This document shows, piece after piece, positions 31,804 to 39,660 of a DNA stretch of 64,000 nucleotides. A model generated the notes under the pieces. The model saw nothing but the letters and a program-made list of their open reading frames with translations, had not been told where the DNA came from and did no database searches. Location: assembly GCF_900459225.1 (NCBI RefSeq), contig NZ_UHFH01000003.1:464501-528500 (forward strand). The letters are read 5' to 3'. The stretch comes from Streptococcus dysgalactiae subsp. dysgalactiae. GTDB lineage: Bacteria > Bacillota > Bacilli > Lactobacillales > Streptococcaceae. Position 1 is the stretch's first letter, and each line of letters opens with the position of its first letter. Both the position numbers and the translations under genes were made by a program.

Positions 31804-32304
31804 CTCCTTTAATTCAGGGAGGATAAGTGTTACCACCCAAGCAATAGCTTTGGTAGATTTACTATCGGGATCACTGTTGATACCCAAACAATTCGATAAT
31901 CGTATCGGGAGAGAAATGGCATAAGTAACAAGACTCTTAACAGATTTCATTTTACGATATTCTAGCTCAAAGTAGTCAACAAGATTATCTAATATGCTTA
32001 ACTCATCTAGCACTAGCTGCGGGTGGGTAGTGGGAAAACTAGATACAATGTCTGCTTGTTCGGACATTAATAAGGCTCTGTTTCCTTTATGTACTGTCTT
32101 AGCATGATGTCTCTTTTGATAACATTTCTGATACAGATCTGAAAAAAGGGCATTACTAGGTCGCTTGCTGTTATCACTATCAATTATCCAGCTTTCGAAT
32201 TCTTTTCGAAGAGATAACGAATCTTTAAAATTATCGCGTCGCTCAGCGAATTCAAGCCAAGTAAAGATGATGATAAAAATTAGAATAGCAAGATAATAAT
32301 ACAT
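31762..32304 (-). CDS. Membrane-anchored protein transcribed against the early operon
   Basis: A 180-residue protein from the ATG at 32304 (GGAG upstream). An N-terminal signal-anchor (YLAILIFIIIFTWLEF) is followed by about 120 charged helical residues, and a hydrophobic C-terminal segment (AIAWVVTLILPELKELLIRFIIFLF) may also touch the membrane. No family is recognised. The direction and site resemble lysogenic-conversion or superinfection-exclusion genes. Confidence 0.55.
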   Translation of the reverse strand: MYYYLAILIFIIIFTWLEFAERRDNFKDSLSLRKEFESWIIDSDNSKRPSNALFSDLYQKCYQKRHHAKTVHKGNRALLMSEQADIVSSFPTTHPQLVLDELSILDNLVDYFELEYRKMKSVKSLVTYAISLPIRLSNCLGINSDPDSKSTKAIAWVVTLILPELKELLIRFIIFLFKGK

Positions 32305-32397
32305 ATTTCTCTCCAATCATTTTATTTAAATTATACCACAGAAAATTTTAAAGCTATGTTGCTTTGGATAATTCCAAATTAGAAAGGGGGTGGGGGA

Positions 32398-32619
32398 ATG
32401 ACTAAAATGACGCTAGAGATGGCAAGAGCCAAAGTGTCAATGACGCAAGAAGAAATAGCTAGAAAAATCGGTGTAGATAGGAATACATATGCTAGCTACG
32501 AGAATTATAAAACTCCAATGCGTATCGATAAAGCTATTAGTTTTTGTAAAGTTGTTAACGTATCAATTGACGATATTATTTTTTTAAACCAAAACTACAC
32601 TTCAAGTGTACAACGCTAG
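32398..32619 (+). CDS. Cro-like HTH regulator
   Basis: A 73-residue XRE-family protein (LEMARAKVSMTQEEIARKIGVDRNTYASYENYK, helix-turn-helix about residues 5-37). AAAGGGGG precedes the start. Its last codons are written over the third CI operator (32596-32610). It probably acts as the lytic-side repressor of the CI promoter. Confidence 0.75.
   Translation: MTKMTLEMARAKVSMTQEEIARKIGVDRNTYASYENYKTPMRIDKAISFCKVVNVSIDDIIFLNQNYTSSVQR
32596..32610. promoter_or_regulatory. Third copy of the CI operator
   Basis: TACACTTCAAGTGTA, identical to 30579-30593, within the end of the Cro-like gene and 20 bases before the antirepressor start. Confidence 0.65.
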
Positions 32620-32629
32620 AAAGGACAAT

Positions 32630-33358
32630 ATGAATCAACTAATTAACGTAACACTAAACGAAAATCAAGAACCAGTAGTAAATGCAAGAGATTTGCACAA
32701 AGGTTTGAAAGTTAAAACTCGTTTTAGTGAATGGGTAAAACAAAACTTTAAAATACTTGAAGAAGGATATGATTTTAGCTCCGTAGTTACAACTACACAG
32801 CTAAATCAATATGGAGGCACTAAAGAAATCCAAGACTACGCTCTCTCACTTGATGCTGCCAAAAATTTGGCAATGGTATCCAAGACTGACAAAGGCAAAG
32901 AAGTCCGCAAATACTTTATCCAAGTTGAGAAGGATTTCAACAGTCCTGAGAAAATCATGGCAAGAGCCTTGCTGATGGCAGATAAGAAAGTCCACAAGCT
33001 AGAGGCACAGATTGAGGCTGACCGTCCAAAGGTATTGTTTGCAGACGCCGTGAGTGCTAGCAAATCATCTTGTCTGATTGGTGAGTTAGCTAAAATCCTG
33101 AAACAGAATGGGATCAATATTGGTCAAAACAAGCTATTTCAGTGGCTTAGAACAAATGGTTATCTAATTAGTCGCCGCGGTGAGTCTTGGAATCAGCCAA
33201 CGCAAAAAAGTATGCAACTTGGATTGTTTGAACTCAAAAAAACAGCCATCAATCACTCTGACGGCCATACTACAACAAATGTAACCCCAAAAGTTACTGG
33301 TAAGGGGCAACAATACTTTATCAACAAATTCCTTAATCAGGAATATCTACCAGTTTAA
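32630..33358 (+). CDS. Phage antirepressor (AntA/AntB plus KilAC)
   Basis: A 242-residue protein. The N-terminal AntA/AntB domain (VVNARDLHKGLKVKTRFSEWVKQNFK, about residues 15-90) and the C-terminal KilAC/ANT domain (IGELAKILKQNGINIGQNKLFQWLRTNGYLI, about residues 145-235) are both clear. It would counter the repressor or modulate early transcription. ATG at 32630 is chosen with AAGGAC upstream; the earlier start at 32606 overlaps the Cro gene. Confidence 0.85.
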   Translation: MNQLINVTLNENQEPVVNARDLHKGLKVKTRFSEWVKQNFKILEEGYDFSSVVTTTQLNQYGGTKEIQDYALSLDAAKNLAMVSKTDKGKEVRKYFIQVEKDFNSPEKIMARALLMADKKVHKLEAQIEADRPKVLFADAVSASKSSCLIGELAKILKQNGINIGQNKLFQWLRTNGYLISRRGESWNQPTQKSMQLGLFELKKTAINHSDGHTTTNVTPKVTGKGQQYFINKFLNQEYLPV

Positions 33359-33370
33359 AAAGGAAACATT

Positions 33371-33577
33371 ATGAAAATTACAGATGAACAATTAAACAAA
33401 TATTTAGAAATCAGGACTGAGCTAGGAGAAGAAAACTTTGGATATCTTGGATTCGTGTTTGACAATATCATTCTGAAAAAGAAAGAAGAGTTAACCAAAG
33501 ATGTAAAAATGGAAATTACTGACTTCTCTAAGTTTAGAGAGTACGCAAAAAAAACAACCCTATCGAATAAACGATAG
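33371..33577 (+). CDS. Small early protein of unknown function
   Basis: A 68-residue acidic-helical protein starting MKITDEQLNKYLEIRTELG, with AAAGGAAA upstream. Its last codons form half of a hairpin (CCCTATCG with CGATAGGG, 33558-33579), which separates it from the opposite-strand gene that follows. Confidence 0.5.
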   Translation: MKITDEQLNKYLEIRTELGEENFGYLGFVFDNIILKKKEELTKDVKMEITDFSKFREYAKKTTLSNKR

Positions 33578-33586
33578 GGCAATCAA

Positions 33587-33745
33587 CTAGATGTCTCCAC
33601 GCAAACGATTCATTCTAGTTTTGTGTGTGTCAATAATTTCAGATAAATTTTCAGGACTAAGAATTTCAGCAAGGGCATTCGCTAAATTTTCGGAATCTTG
33701 AACGTTGTTTTTATCTAAAATCGACTCAATTTTTGACTTAAGCAT
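33587..33745 (-). CDS. Small leftward protein in the early region (52 aa)
   Basis: An excellent GGGAGGTGATTAT ribosome binding site precedes the ATG at 33745. The 52-residue product (MLKSKIESILDKNNVQDSEN and onward) is a helical acidic-basic protein. It lies on the minus strand inside the rightward early region, and TTATAATCATC just upstream may be its -10. Function unknown. Confidence 0.55.
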   Translation of the reverse strand: MLKSKIESILDKNNVQDSENLANALAEILSPENLSEIIDTHKTRMNRLRGDI

Positions 33746-33774
33746 ATAATCACCTCCCTTCGAGATGATTATAA

Positions 33775-33802
33775 CAAAAAAAGTCCGACGGGAATCGGAC
33801 TC
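33775..33802 (-). terminator. Minus-strand hairpin with T run
   Basis: AGTCCGA (33782-33788) pairs with TCGGACT (33796-33802) and is followed on the minus strand by T7. It would stop leftward transcription before the 33745 gene, insulating that gene's own promoter. Confidence 0.5.
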
Positions 33803-33845
33803 TAAACAAACTTAATTTACTTAATTATACCACAAGGAGATAACT

Positions 33846-34100
33846 ATGGACAATATCTTATTGAGCTTGTCCGACTGGATAAAAGAAACTATAGAAAAAA
33901 CAGTTGATAGGTTAGTCCAAATGAAATTAGACGAACTCAGCGCTGAATTATGGACCAGAGAAAAAGTAGCAGAGAGGCTTGGCATGAGCCCCGGAACTTT
34001 TGACAAATACTACAGACACGACAAAAATTTTCCAAAGGAATTGCCAGCTGTCCGTTGGAAAAAAGCTGAAATTATTGCCTGGTTAAACAACAAATATTAA
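33846..34100 (+). CDS. DUF771-like HTH protein
   Basis: An 84-residue protein whose second half (LWTREKVAERLGMSPGTFDKYYRHDKNFPKELPAVRWKKAEIIAWLN) is an excisionase/MerR-like helix-turn-helix as in DUF771 phage proteins. AAGGAGA precedes the start. It may be the excisionase or an early regulator. Confidence 0.65.
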   Translation: MDNILLSLSDWIKETIEKTVDRLVQMKLDELSAELWTREKVAERLGMSPGTFDKYYRHDKNFPKELPAVRWKKAEIIAWLNNKY

Positions 34101-34118
34101 GACTTTTGGACGAGGTCG
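34101..34118. repeat. 18-bp repeat in the leader of the 34131 gene
   Basis: Second copy of GACTTTTGGACGAGGTCG (first at 28647-28664), directly before the AGGAG ribosome binding site of the next gene. Confidence 0.7.
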
Positions 34119-34130
34119 AGGAGAAACAAC

Positions 34131-34316
34131 ATGAACAAATTAGAATTATTTTTATTAGTAACAACTGTTGCTTTAGCAATTGTTGCAAGGATACAATATG
34201 AAGTCATCAAAAAACATAATTCGCCCGAAAATAAACGCAGAATTTTTAGGGAAGTGGCTGTGGAAAACAGTAAAGGATGGAGCGAGAAGCGTGCAAGAGA
34301 AGAGGTGGTCAGCTGA
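34131..34316 (+). CDS. Small membrane-anchored early protein
   Basis: A 61-residue protein with an N-terminal membrane helix (LELFLLVTTVALAIVARI) and a charged tail. GAGGAG lies eight bases upstream and is the predicted target of the small RNA loop from 28765. Its stop overlaps the start region of the replication gene. Confidence 0.55.
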   Translation: MNKLELFLLVTTVALAIVARIQYEVIKKHNSPENKRRIFREVAVENSKGWSEKRAREEVVS

Positions 34317-34679
34317 TGCAGTACATTTTTCAGAACATTAACGGGTAGTTACACAGCTGTTAGCAATGAATTTATTCAAGATAAAGAACTTTTTAATAAG
34401 GAAAAAGGACTGCTGCTAACCATTTTGAGTAATGCAGACGAGTGGAGAGTCTATCCTGAAGAACTCGCTAGACGTTGTAAGGATAGCGAATCTGCAATCA
34501 GAAGCCAGTTGAAAGCGTTAGAGAATGCCAAGTATATCAGAACTTATAGAAAATCGTTTGGCGGGCGATATGGGACCGAAACCTACAGATTCTGTTCTGA
34601 CAGAAAAATAAGCGACGAGGCGTTTAATGCTTTGAAGGCAGAACAGGACTTAGAACTAGAAAAAATTGCTAATACCTAA
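34317..34679 (+). pseudogene. Replisome-organizer N-terminal part, frameshifted at its start
   Basis: The frame ending at 34679 encodes a winged-helix domain as in phage replisome organizers (STFFR, GSYTAVSNEFIQDKELFNKEKGLLLTILS, EELARRCKDSESAIRSQLKALE). The sequence in this frame is protein-like from about 34320, but the natural ATG at 34317 is one base out of frame; one extra base there would give MQSTFFR. The only start in frame is TTG at 34425, in the middle of the domain. The TAA at 34677 then separates it from the DnaD domain further on in the same frame. Confidence 0.6.
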
Positions 34680-34722
34680 TTTGCTAATGTGCAATTTGCT
34701 AATGTGCAATTTGCTAATCAAC
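34663..34722. repeat. Four 15-bp direct repeats, probable phage origin
   Basis: AAATTGCTAATACCT (34663), AATTTGCTAATGTGC (34678 and 34693) and AATTTGCTAATCAAC (34708) are tandem copies of one 15-bp unit. They are followed by about 80 very AT-rich bases. Iterons plus an AT-rich tract inside the replisome-organizer gene is the standard origin layout in these phages. Confidence 0.7.
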
Positions 34723-34865
34723 AAATTAGCCGACTAATAAATACTAACATTAAATAAATACTAAATAACAATAAATACTAACAGACAATAAGCATCATCA
34801 TCAACAGCAGGAGGAGCTATGGACGAAAAAAGCTTTTTGAAAATTTCCAATTAACTTTTGGACGG

Positions 34866-35204
34866 ATGATATCGCCATTTGAAATCGAAGATATTCAAAA
34901 GTGGATTCACGAAGATAACATGCCAATTGAAGTTGTCAACCTTGCCTTAAGAGAAGCGGTAGAAAACAACAAAATCAGCTGGAAGTATATCAACAAAATT
35001 TTAGTTGATTGGTATAAATCTGGAGATACGACAGTAGAAAAGGTCAAAGACAGGTTGCAACGGTTTGAAGATAGTAAAAAACAACGGAGTGTACCGACCT
35101 CGAACGTCCCTAGCTGGTCGAATCCAGACTACAAAGAACCAGATTTAAAAGAATTTGCACTAGGAAGCATAGACGGTATAGAAGATGGATCAGGAGATTT
35201 TTAA
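34866..35204 (+). CDS. DnaD-domain C-terminal part of the replisome organizer
   Basis: 112 residues with a DnaD C-terminal domain (MISPFEIEDIQKWIHEDNMPIEVVNLALREAVENNKISWKYINKIL, about residues 1-50). The frame reads backward as LFENFQLTFGR, typical DnaD-family sequence, up to about 34820, and is the same frame as the winged-helix part. The protein would be half of a two-domain replisome organizer now separated by stops in the iteron region. An AGGAGG at 34809 belongs to a short out-of-frame ATG, so the true translation start is unclear. Confidence 0.65.
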   Translation: MISPFEIEDIQKWIHEDNMPIEVVNLALREAVENNKISWKYINKILVDWYKSGDTTVEKVKDRLQRFEDSKKQRSVPTSNVPSWSNPDYKEPDLKEFALGSIDGIEDGSGDF

Positions 35205-35418
35205 TTTTTTTAACAAACAAATCAAAAAAGATTTTGGTAAAACGGCGAGTAAAGAGACTTTTGCTAAGTTTGCTAGTTACTGCGCCGAAGGAATCGAAAA
35301 AAATGGAGTTAAGCCAATTTTTAATTGGATAAACCTATACGCATTCGGCCTTGGAATAACAACGGCAGAAGCAGACCAATTGAGAATAGAGCGATATAAA
35401 CAGGAGAATGCGTTATGA
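35185..35418 (+). CDS. Small protein following the DnaD gene
   Basis: A 77-residue protein (MDQEIFNFFNKQIKKDFGKT and onward) overlapping the DnaD end by 20 bases. Proteins of this size often follow the replisome organizer in streptococcal phages. Function unknown; a helicase-loader accessory role is a guess. Confidence 0.5.
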   Translation: MDQEIFNFFNKQIKKDFGKTASKETFAKFASYCAEGIEKNGVKPIFNWINLYAFGLGITTAEADQLRIERYKQENAL

Positions 35419-35555
35419 CAAAACAACATAGAGAGACGCTTATCTGGTACCGAGCAAGTCATCAAGAGCGTGAGAAGCTGCTTGATTTTGGGCTAGTTGA
35501 TAAATCACAGTACGTGACACTATTGCGGCAATTACGCAAGAAATATGCGATTTAG
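35415..35555 (+). CDS. Small basic helical protein (46 aa)
   Basis: ATG at 35415 overlaps the previous stop (ATGA). The product (MTKQHRETLIWYRASHQERE and onward) is helical and basic. No function known. Confidence 0.5.
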   Translation: MTKQHRETLIWYRASHQEREKLLDFGLVDKSQYVTLLRQLRKKYAI

Positions 35556-35563
35556 GAGGAAAT

Positions 35564-35770
35564 ATGACACCAGAAGAAGTAGAAAAAGTAAAATTAAGAG
35601 CTAAACAAGAACTTGAAACGTTCAGCATATACCTTGATCAGGCAGTTGATGAACTCGGTGGAATATTAACTTCGCAAGAAGTCTTTTTGGCAGCGGGTTT
35701 TACCTATCTTGGCGCAGGTCAAACAGACATACATGCGGCCGTCGAGGGGTTGTATGAGCAAGTTCGATGA
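35564..35770 (+). CDS. Small early protein
   Basis: A 68-residue acidic protein (MTPEEVEKVKLRAKQELETF) after AGGAGG. Its end overlaps the next start by 17 bases. No domain recognised. Confidence 0.5.
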   Translation: MTPEEVEKVKLRAKQELETFSIYLDQAVDELGGILTSQEVFLAAGFTYLGAGQTDIHAAVEGLYEQVR

Positions 35771-35930
35771 CTTTAAATTTAGCGAAGACTGGGAGAGTAA
35801 CTACTTTGAGGTCCAAGTTTTGCTCGGTCAAGAGATAGACAAGTTACAAAATAGGGTCATAGCGCTAAGCCAGGAAAACAATAGATTAAAAGCCGAAAAT
35901 TGGCAACTGAAACACAGAAAGAGGAAATGA
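35754..35930 (+). CDS. Small coiled-coil protein (58 aa)
   Basis: Start taken at ATG 35754 (MSKFDDFKFSEDWE), with GAGGGG upstream, instead of the longer frame from 35709. The second half is a leucine-zipper-like coil (LGQEIDKLQNRVIALSQENN). Function unknown. Confidence 0.5.
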   Translation: MSKFDDFKFSEDWESNYFEVQVLLGQEIDKLQNRVIALSQENNRLKAENWQLKHRKRK

Positions 35931-35931
35931 T

Positions 35932-36261
35932 ATGAACATCAAAGAAAAAATTGTAGTGCTAAGAAAAACTAAAGACGGAAGTTTTTTAAAGAGTTTTAAA
36001 AATAGAGATGTAGTGCTTGCTTATAATGTGGAGTTTACAAATATCATTCAGGCGGCATCGTTCCTACCAGAAGAATCTTACAACATGCAAAAAGACGAAA
36101 TTGATAACTTAGCCGAAACGTTTGGATGTGATGTTGTAGTTGTCGAAGCATCTTATGACCTAAAATTTATTGATGGTGAGGATGTTCCAGAGTTAACAAA
36201 AGAGCAAAAAGTTAAAAGCATGGTAAACGGAATGTTTGAGCAGGTTTTTGGAGGTGAATAG
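35932..36261 (+). CDS. Phage protein before recT
   Basis: A 109-residue protein (MNIKEKIVVLRKTKDGSFLK) just upstream of and nearly touching recT. Small proteins in this place accompany the RecT/nuclease pair in many phages of this group. Function unknown. Confidence 0.55.
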   Translation: MNIKEKIVVLRKTKDGSFLKSFKNRDVVLAYNVEFTNIIQAASFLPEESYNMQKDEIDNLAETFGCDVVVVEASYDLKFIDGEDVPELTKEQKVKSMVNGMFEQVFGGE

Positions 36262-36263
36262 AG

Positions 36264-37244
36264 ATGGCAAGTGAAATTGTAACAATTCAAAAAGATATCA
36301 CTGATATCGTTAATTCAAAAATTAGTTCTTTACAAGATGAAGGTTTGGTAATTGCTCCAAACTATGCTCCAGCAAATGCTTTAAAATCAGCATTCTTTAA
36401 AATTTTAAAGACCAAAGACAGAAACAAGCGCCCCGCCCTTGAAGTTTGTACAAAGGATTCGATCGCTAATGCACTATTAGAAATGGTAACGCAAGGGTTA
36501 TCACCAGCAAAAAACCAATGCTATTTCATAGTTTATGGGAACGAACTTCAACTCCAAAGATCTTACTTTGGGACAATGGCTGTTCTTCTCCAACAACAAA
36601 AAATTAAATCAATTAAACCAGAAGTTATCTACGAAGGTGATGAATTTGAACTTGAAATCGTAGATGGCGAAAAGAAATTTAAAAAACATTCAACACATTG
36701 GAAAAATCAAGATAATCCGATTGAAGGAGCTTATTGCATTATTGAAGATATTGATGGCAATAAAAAGCTAACGTTGATGACAAAAAAAGAAATCGATAAG
36801 TCCTGGTCGAAAACAAAAACAGGCGGCGGAACACAAAAAGAATTCCCTCAAGAGATGGCTAAGAAAACAGTTATCAATAGGGCTGCCAAGTTCTTTATCA
36901 ACATCAGTGATGATAGTGACATTCTTGCGGATTCTATTAATAAGACTACTGCTGATGAATTTGTTGATGAACGCCAAGTCAAAGATGTCACCCCGCAAGA
37001 AACAAACAGTATAGACGACCTACTTGGTCACCAGAACGAAAATAAGGATGCTCCTAACAATTTAAAAGACGTAAGTGAAGATTTATATTCAGAGCCAGAA
37101 AAAACGCTCACAAACGAAAATAAGACGGTTTTAGAAGATACGTCTTATCCAGCTGATGAAATCCCTGATTTTGACCAAGAAACAGGGGAAATTAAAGCTA
37201 GCGAAGGCAACCTCTTTGATAACCTTGGGGACTTAATGCCATGA
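36264..37244 (+). CDS. recT: RecT-family single-strand annealing recombinase
   Basis: A 326-residue protein. The RecT core covers residues 15-215 (ALEVCTKDSIANALLEMVTQGLSPAKNQCYFIVYGNELQLQRSY is the signature region, and EMAKKTVINRAAKFF ends it). The C-terminal 100 residues are acidic and probably bind a partner such as SSB. It anneals complementary strands made by the neighbouring exonuclease during recombination-dependent replication. The stop overlaps the next gene. Confidence 0.92.
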   Translation: MASEIVTIQKDITDIVNSKISSLQDEGLVIAPNYAPANALKSAFFKILKTKDRNKRPALEVCTKDSIANALLEMVTQGLSPAKNQCYFIVYGNELQLQRSYFGTMAVLLQQQKIKSIKPEVIYEGDEFELEIVDGEKKFKKHSTHWKNQDNPIEGAYCIIEDIDGNKKLTLMTKKEIDKSWSKTKTGGGTQKEFPQEMAKKTVINRAAKFFINISDDSDILADSINKTTADEFVDERQVKDVTPQETNSIDDLLGHQNENKDAPNNLKDVSEDLYSEPEKTLTNENKTVLEDTSYPADEIPDFDQETGEIKASEGNLFDNLGDLMP

Positions 37245-38038
37245 CAGAACTAGATTTACTCGGAAAGGACTATTACAGCCGTGAATCAGCTATCAGGTAC
37301 TGGTCTATTAGTCAGTACAAGCGCTTTAAAGAGTGCGAAGCAAGGGCGCTTGCTGAGTTACGAGGTGATTGGACAGATACCAGAGATAACACTGCGCTGC
37401 TCAATGGCAATTTGGTTCACTCTTACTTCGAGAGCAAAGAAGCTTATTCCGAATTTATTGAAGCCAATAAATCTTCGATGATTTCGACCAGAGGAACAAC
37501 CAAAGGTCAGCTCAAAAAAGACTATTTAGTCGCAGAACAGATGATTGACGCTCTTAAAAATGACAGTAACTTCATGGCCATATACCAAGGAGAGAAGGAA
37601 GCAGCCATCACAGGATTTCTTGGCGAGGTTGAATTCAAGGGTAAAATCGACTGCCTGAATGTTGAACGTGGCTATTTTGTAGACATCAAAACAACAAAAG
37701 GGCCGATTGACGACACAATCTGGAATGGAGAAGAGCGTGTCAGATGGTTTGAGGCTTACGGATATATCTTGCAGATGGCTGCTTACAGAACCATGCTAGA
37801 AGCTAAATATAATAAACCGTTCGAGCCGATTATTTACGCGGTAACCAAGGAAACACCGCCAGATACAAGAGCCATCAGAATCCAAAATGTAGATGCTATG
37901 CAGATGGAATTAGATAGCCTAGCACAAAGTATTAAGCGATTAGATGACGTTAAAAAAGGCCTAGAAAAGCCTAAGCCTTGCGGAAAATGCGAATATTGCA
38001 GACAAAATAAATTGTCTGTAAGAGTAGAGATTTTTTAA
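37241..38038 (+). CDS. PD-(D/E)XK exonuclease (RecE-like partner of RecT)
   Basis: A 265-residue nuclease. The catalytic motifs are GEVEFKGKIDCLN (Asp) and FVDIKTTKG (D-x-K), about residues 127-150. A Cys cluster near the end (CGKCEYC with an earlier or later Cys) suggests an iron-sulfur or zinc site, as in AddB/Cas4-type nucleases. Together with RecT it forms a two-component recombination system. Confidence 0.85.
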   Translation: MTELDLLGKDYYSRESAIRYWSISQYKRFKECEARALAELRGDWTDTRDNTALLNGNLVHSYFESKEAYSEFIEANKSSMISTRGTTKGQLKKDYLVAEQMIDALKNDSNFMAIYQGEKEAAITGFLGEVEFKGKIDCLNVERGYFVDIKTTKGPIDDTIWNGEERVRWFEAYGYILQMAAYRTMLEAKYNKPFEPIIYAVTKETPPDTRAIRIQNVDAMQMELDSLAQSIKRLDDVKKGLEKPKPCGKCEYCRQNKLSVRVEIF

Positions 38039-38215
38039 TAACCTATTGCAAAGTGAAGCTCGGCCTTTGCAGTACCAATATTTTCCGAGCGAGAAAGGAA
38101 AGTTGAAATATCGTCAAATTAACAGGATTGATGATATGAAGAATTGCTACACTCGTCCTTGCCAATGCTCACACACAATTTTAGGGCGAGTGTGGATTTT
38201 AAAAAGGTGAAAAAT
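38039..38215 (+). other. Short gap with an inverted repeat
   Basis: ACACTCGTCC (about 38148) and GGGCGAGTGT (about 38185) can pair. A 24-codon frame with four Cys (MKNCYTRPCQC) from about 38136 lies across it. Neither is strongly supported. Confidence 0.35.
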
Positions 38216-38557
38216 ATGGAACAAATCAAAATTACAGGAACAGGAACAGCACTAATTTTAGATAGAGTAAACCGAATCTTTGCCATCTCTGGCGGTTTGA
38301 CTATGCAATGGGATTTTATTAGTGATTTTAAAAAGATTGACGACGAACCGTCACTTGACGAAGATGGAGAACTATTCGAAGTAGCTTACGACCTTGTGCT
38401 CGAAGCTAAACCCAAAACTAAAATCAATCTAACATCATCATATTTTGCTAAAGAGCATAAGAAAGACACAGATGAAATCATAAAAGTATTCTCGTTTATC
38501 GAAGATAATAAGAAAAATATCTTTGAAACCCTTGGCATTCGTGGGGTGCTTGAATGA
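38216..38557 (+). CDS. Phage protein of unknown function
   Basis: A 113-residue protein from ATG 38216 (MEQIKITGTGTALILDRVNR), AAGGTG upstream; the longer frame from 38144 lacks a site. Beta-rich first half, helical end. It lies between nuclease and resolvase genes, so a recombination or replication accessory role is likely, but no domain is recognised. Confidence 0.55.
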   Translation: MEQIKITGTGTALILDRVNRIFAISGGLTMQWDFISDFKKIDDEPSLDEDGELFEVAYDLVLEAKPKTKINLTSSYFAKEHKKDTDEIIKVFSFIEDNKKNIFETLGIRGVLE

Positions 38558-39066
38558 GCAATCTAGTATTATCGCTAGACATTTCAACATCTGGAACGGG
38601 TTGGGCCTTATTTAAAGGCTCAGACCTTATCCAGAGCGGTGTCTTAAAACACAAAAGTGACTCTTATTTCGAACGTGGTCGATATATGGCTAGCCAATTA
38701 AGGTTGATCCAGTCACGAGCACTAAAAAAATACGACTGTAGTTTTAGCACAATCGCAGTTGAAAAAAACTCAGTTATGGGACCTAACCAGCAATCCATGC
38801 TTAAAATCGGTATTGTAACTGGTATCATCTTAGGACGATTAATAGCTGATAATGTTGTGTTTGTCAATGTATCAACGTGGCGCAAGCACTGGAAATTTAG
38901 TTATAAGGATCGAAGCAAGAAGTCCATGAAATTACAGTCAAAAACAAAAGTGGAGCAAGAATTTAATAAATCGGTCAAAGATGACGAAGCGGATGCTATT
39001 TTGATTGGGTCATACTATGTCAATCAAGGTTATCTTGATGGATTGGAGACACATGACTACTACTAA
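38554..39066 (+). CDS. RuvC-like Holliday junction resolvase
   Basis: A 170-residue RNase H-fold nuclease. The first catalytic Asp is in VLSLDISTSGTGWALF (residue 8), the Glu in TIAVEKNS and the final acidic pair in KDDEADAILIG (about residue 147). It would cut branched phage DNA before packaging. Its start overlaps the previous stop. Confidence 0.85.
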   Translation: MSNLVLSLDISTSGTGWALFKGSDLIQSGVLKHKSDSYFERGRYMASQLRLIQSRALKKYDCSFSTIAVEKNSVMGPNQQSMLKIGIVTGIILGRLIADNVVFVNVSTWRKHWKFSYKDRSKKSMKLQSKTKVEQEFNKSVKDDEADAILIGSYYVNQGYLDGLETHDYY

Positions 39067-39247
39067 AAAGCGTGTTGTGAGAGTTTACAACAAAGGCATT
39101 ACAGCTACATACATGGTTTATGACAAAAATCTGTTTAAGGAGCATGAGTTTGTAACAAAAGTTGAAGCGAGGCAGTTTATTAGACGGCTAGAGTTAGCTA
39201 ATGATAAGCGAGTGACAGAATATTATTTGAGAGAGGTAAAAGAATGA
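39053..39247 (+). CDS. Small basic phage protein
   Basis: A 64-residue protein from ATG 39053 (MTTTKKRVVRVYNKGITATY), GGAG upstream; it overlaps the resolvase end by 14 bases. A frame from 39005 lies inside the resolvase and is not used. Function unknown. Confidence 0.55.
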   Translation: MTTTKKRVVRVYNKGITATYMVYDKNLFKEHEFVTKVEARQFIRRLELANDKRVTEYYLREVKE

Positions 39248-39660
39248 TACCAAAATTTAGGGCATTTAATAAAAAGACCAAAAAGATGTATAGCATTGAT
39301 GGCTTTAAAGCAAGTGAACGCAAAATATACAGATGCAGCTTCGCTGATGATGAGTTTCGCTCTGGTCGCTTAGAGACGTTTCATTTTGTCGAGGATAACC
39401 TTGACGATTATATTCTCATGCAATCCACAGGACTCAAAGACAAAAACGGTGTTGAGATTTTCGATGGAGATGTTGTCAATTTTATGGTGCCAAATCAAAT
39501 GATTTCAGGAACTTATCAGATTAGACAAGCAAAATCAGGAGAGTGGAGACTTGATAACAGAGTCCAAGGAAGACCACTTTATATCTCTGGAAGTTACCAC
39601 TGTGAAGTCGTCGGGAACGTATGGGAGGATGGCGATTTACTAGAAAGTGTGGAAGAATGA
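39244..39660 (+). CDS. YopX family phage protein
   Basis: A 138-residue member of the YopX family (PKFRAFNKKTKKMY, LMQSTGLKDKNGVEIFDGDVV, GNVWEDGDLL). The family is widespread in Firmicute phages; function unknown. Start and end overlap the neighbouring genes. Confidence 0.88.
   Translation: MIPKFRAFNKKTKKMYSIDGFKASERKIYRCSFADDEFRSGRLETFHFVEDNLDDYILMQSTGLKDKNGVEIFDGDVVNFMVPNQMISGTYQIRQAKSGEWRLDNRVQGRPLYISGSYHCEVVGNVWEDGDLLESVEE

Noticed and set aside
34663-34722. Possible CRISPR at the 15-bp tandem repeats
   Set aside because: The copies are directly adjacent with no spacers; origin iterons explain them.
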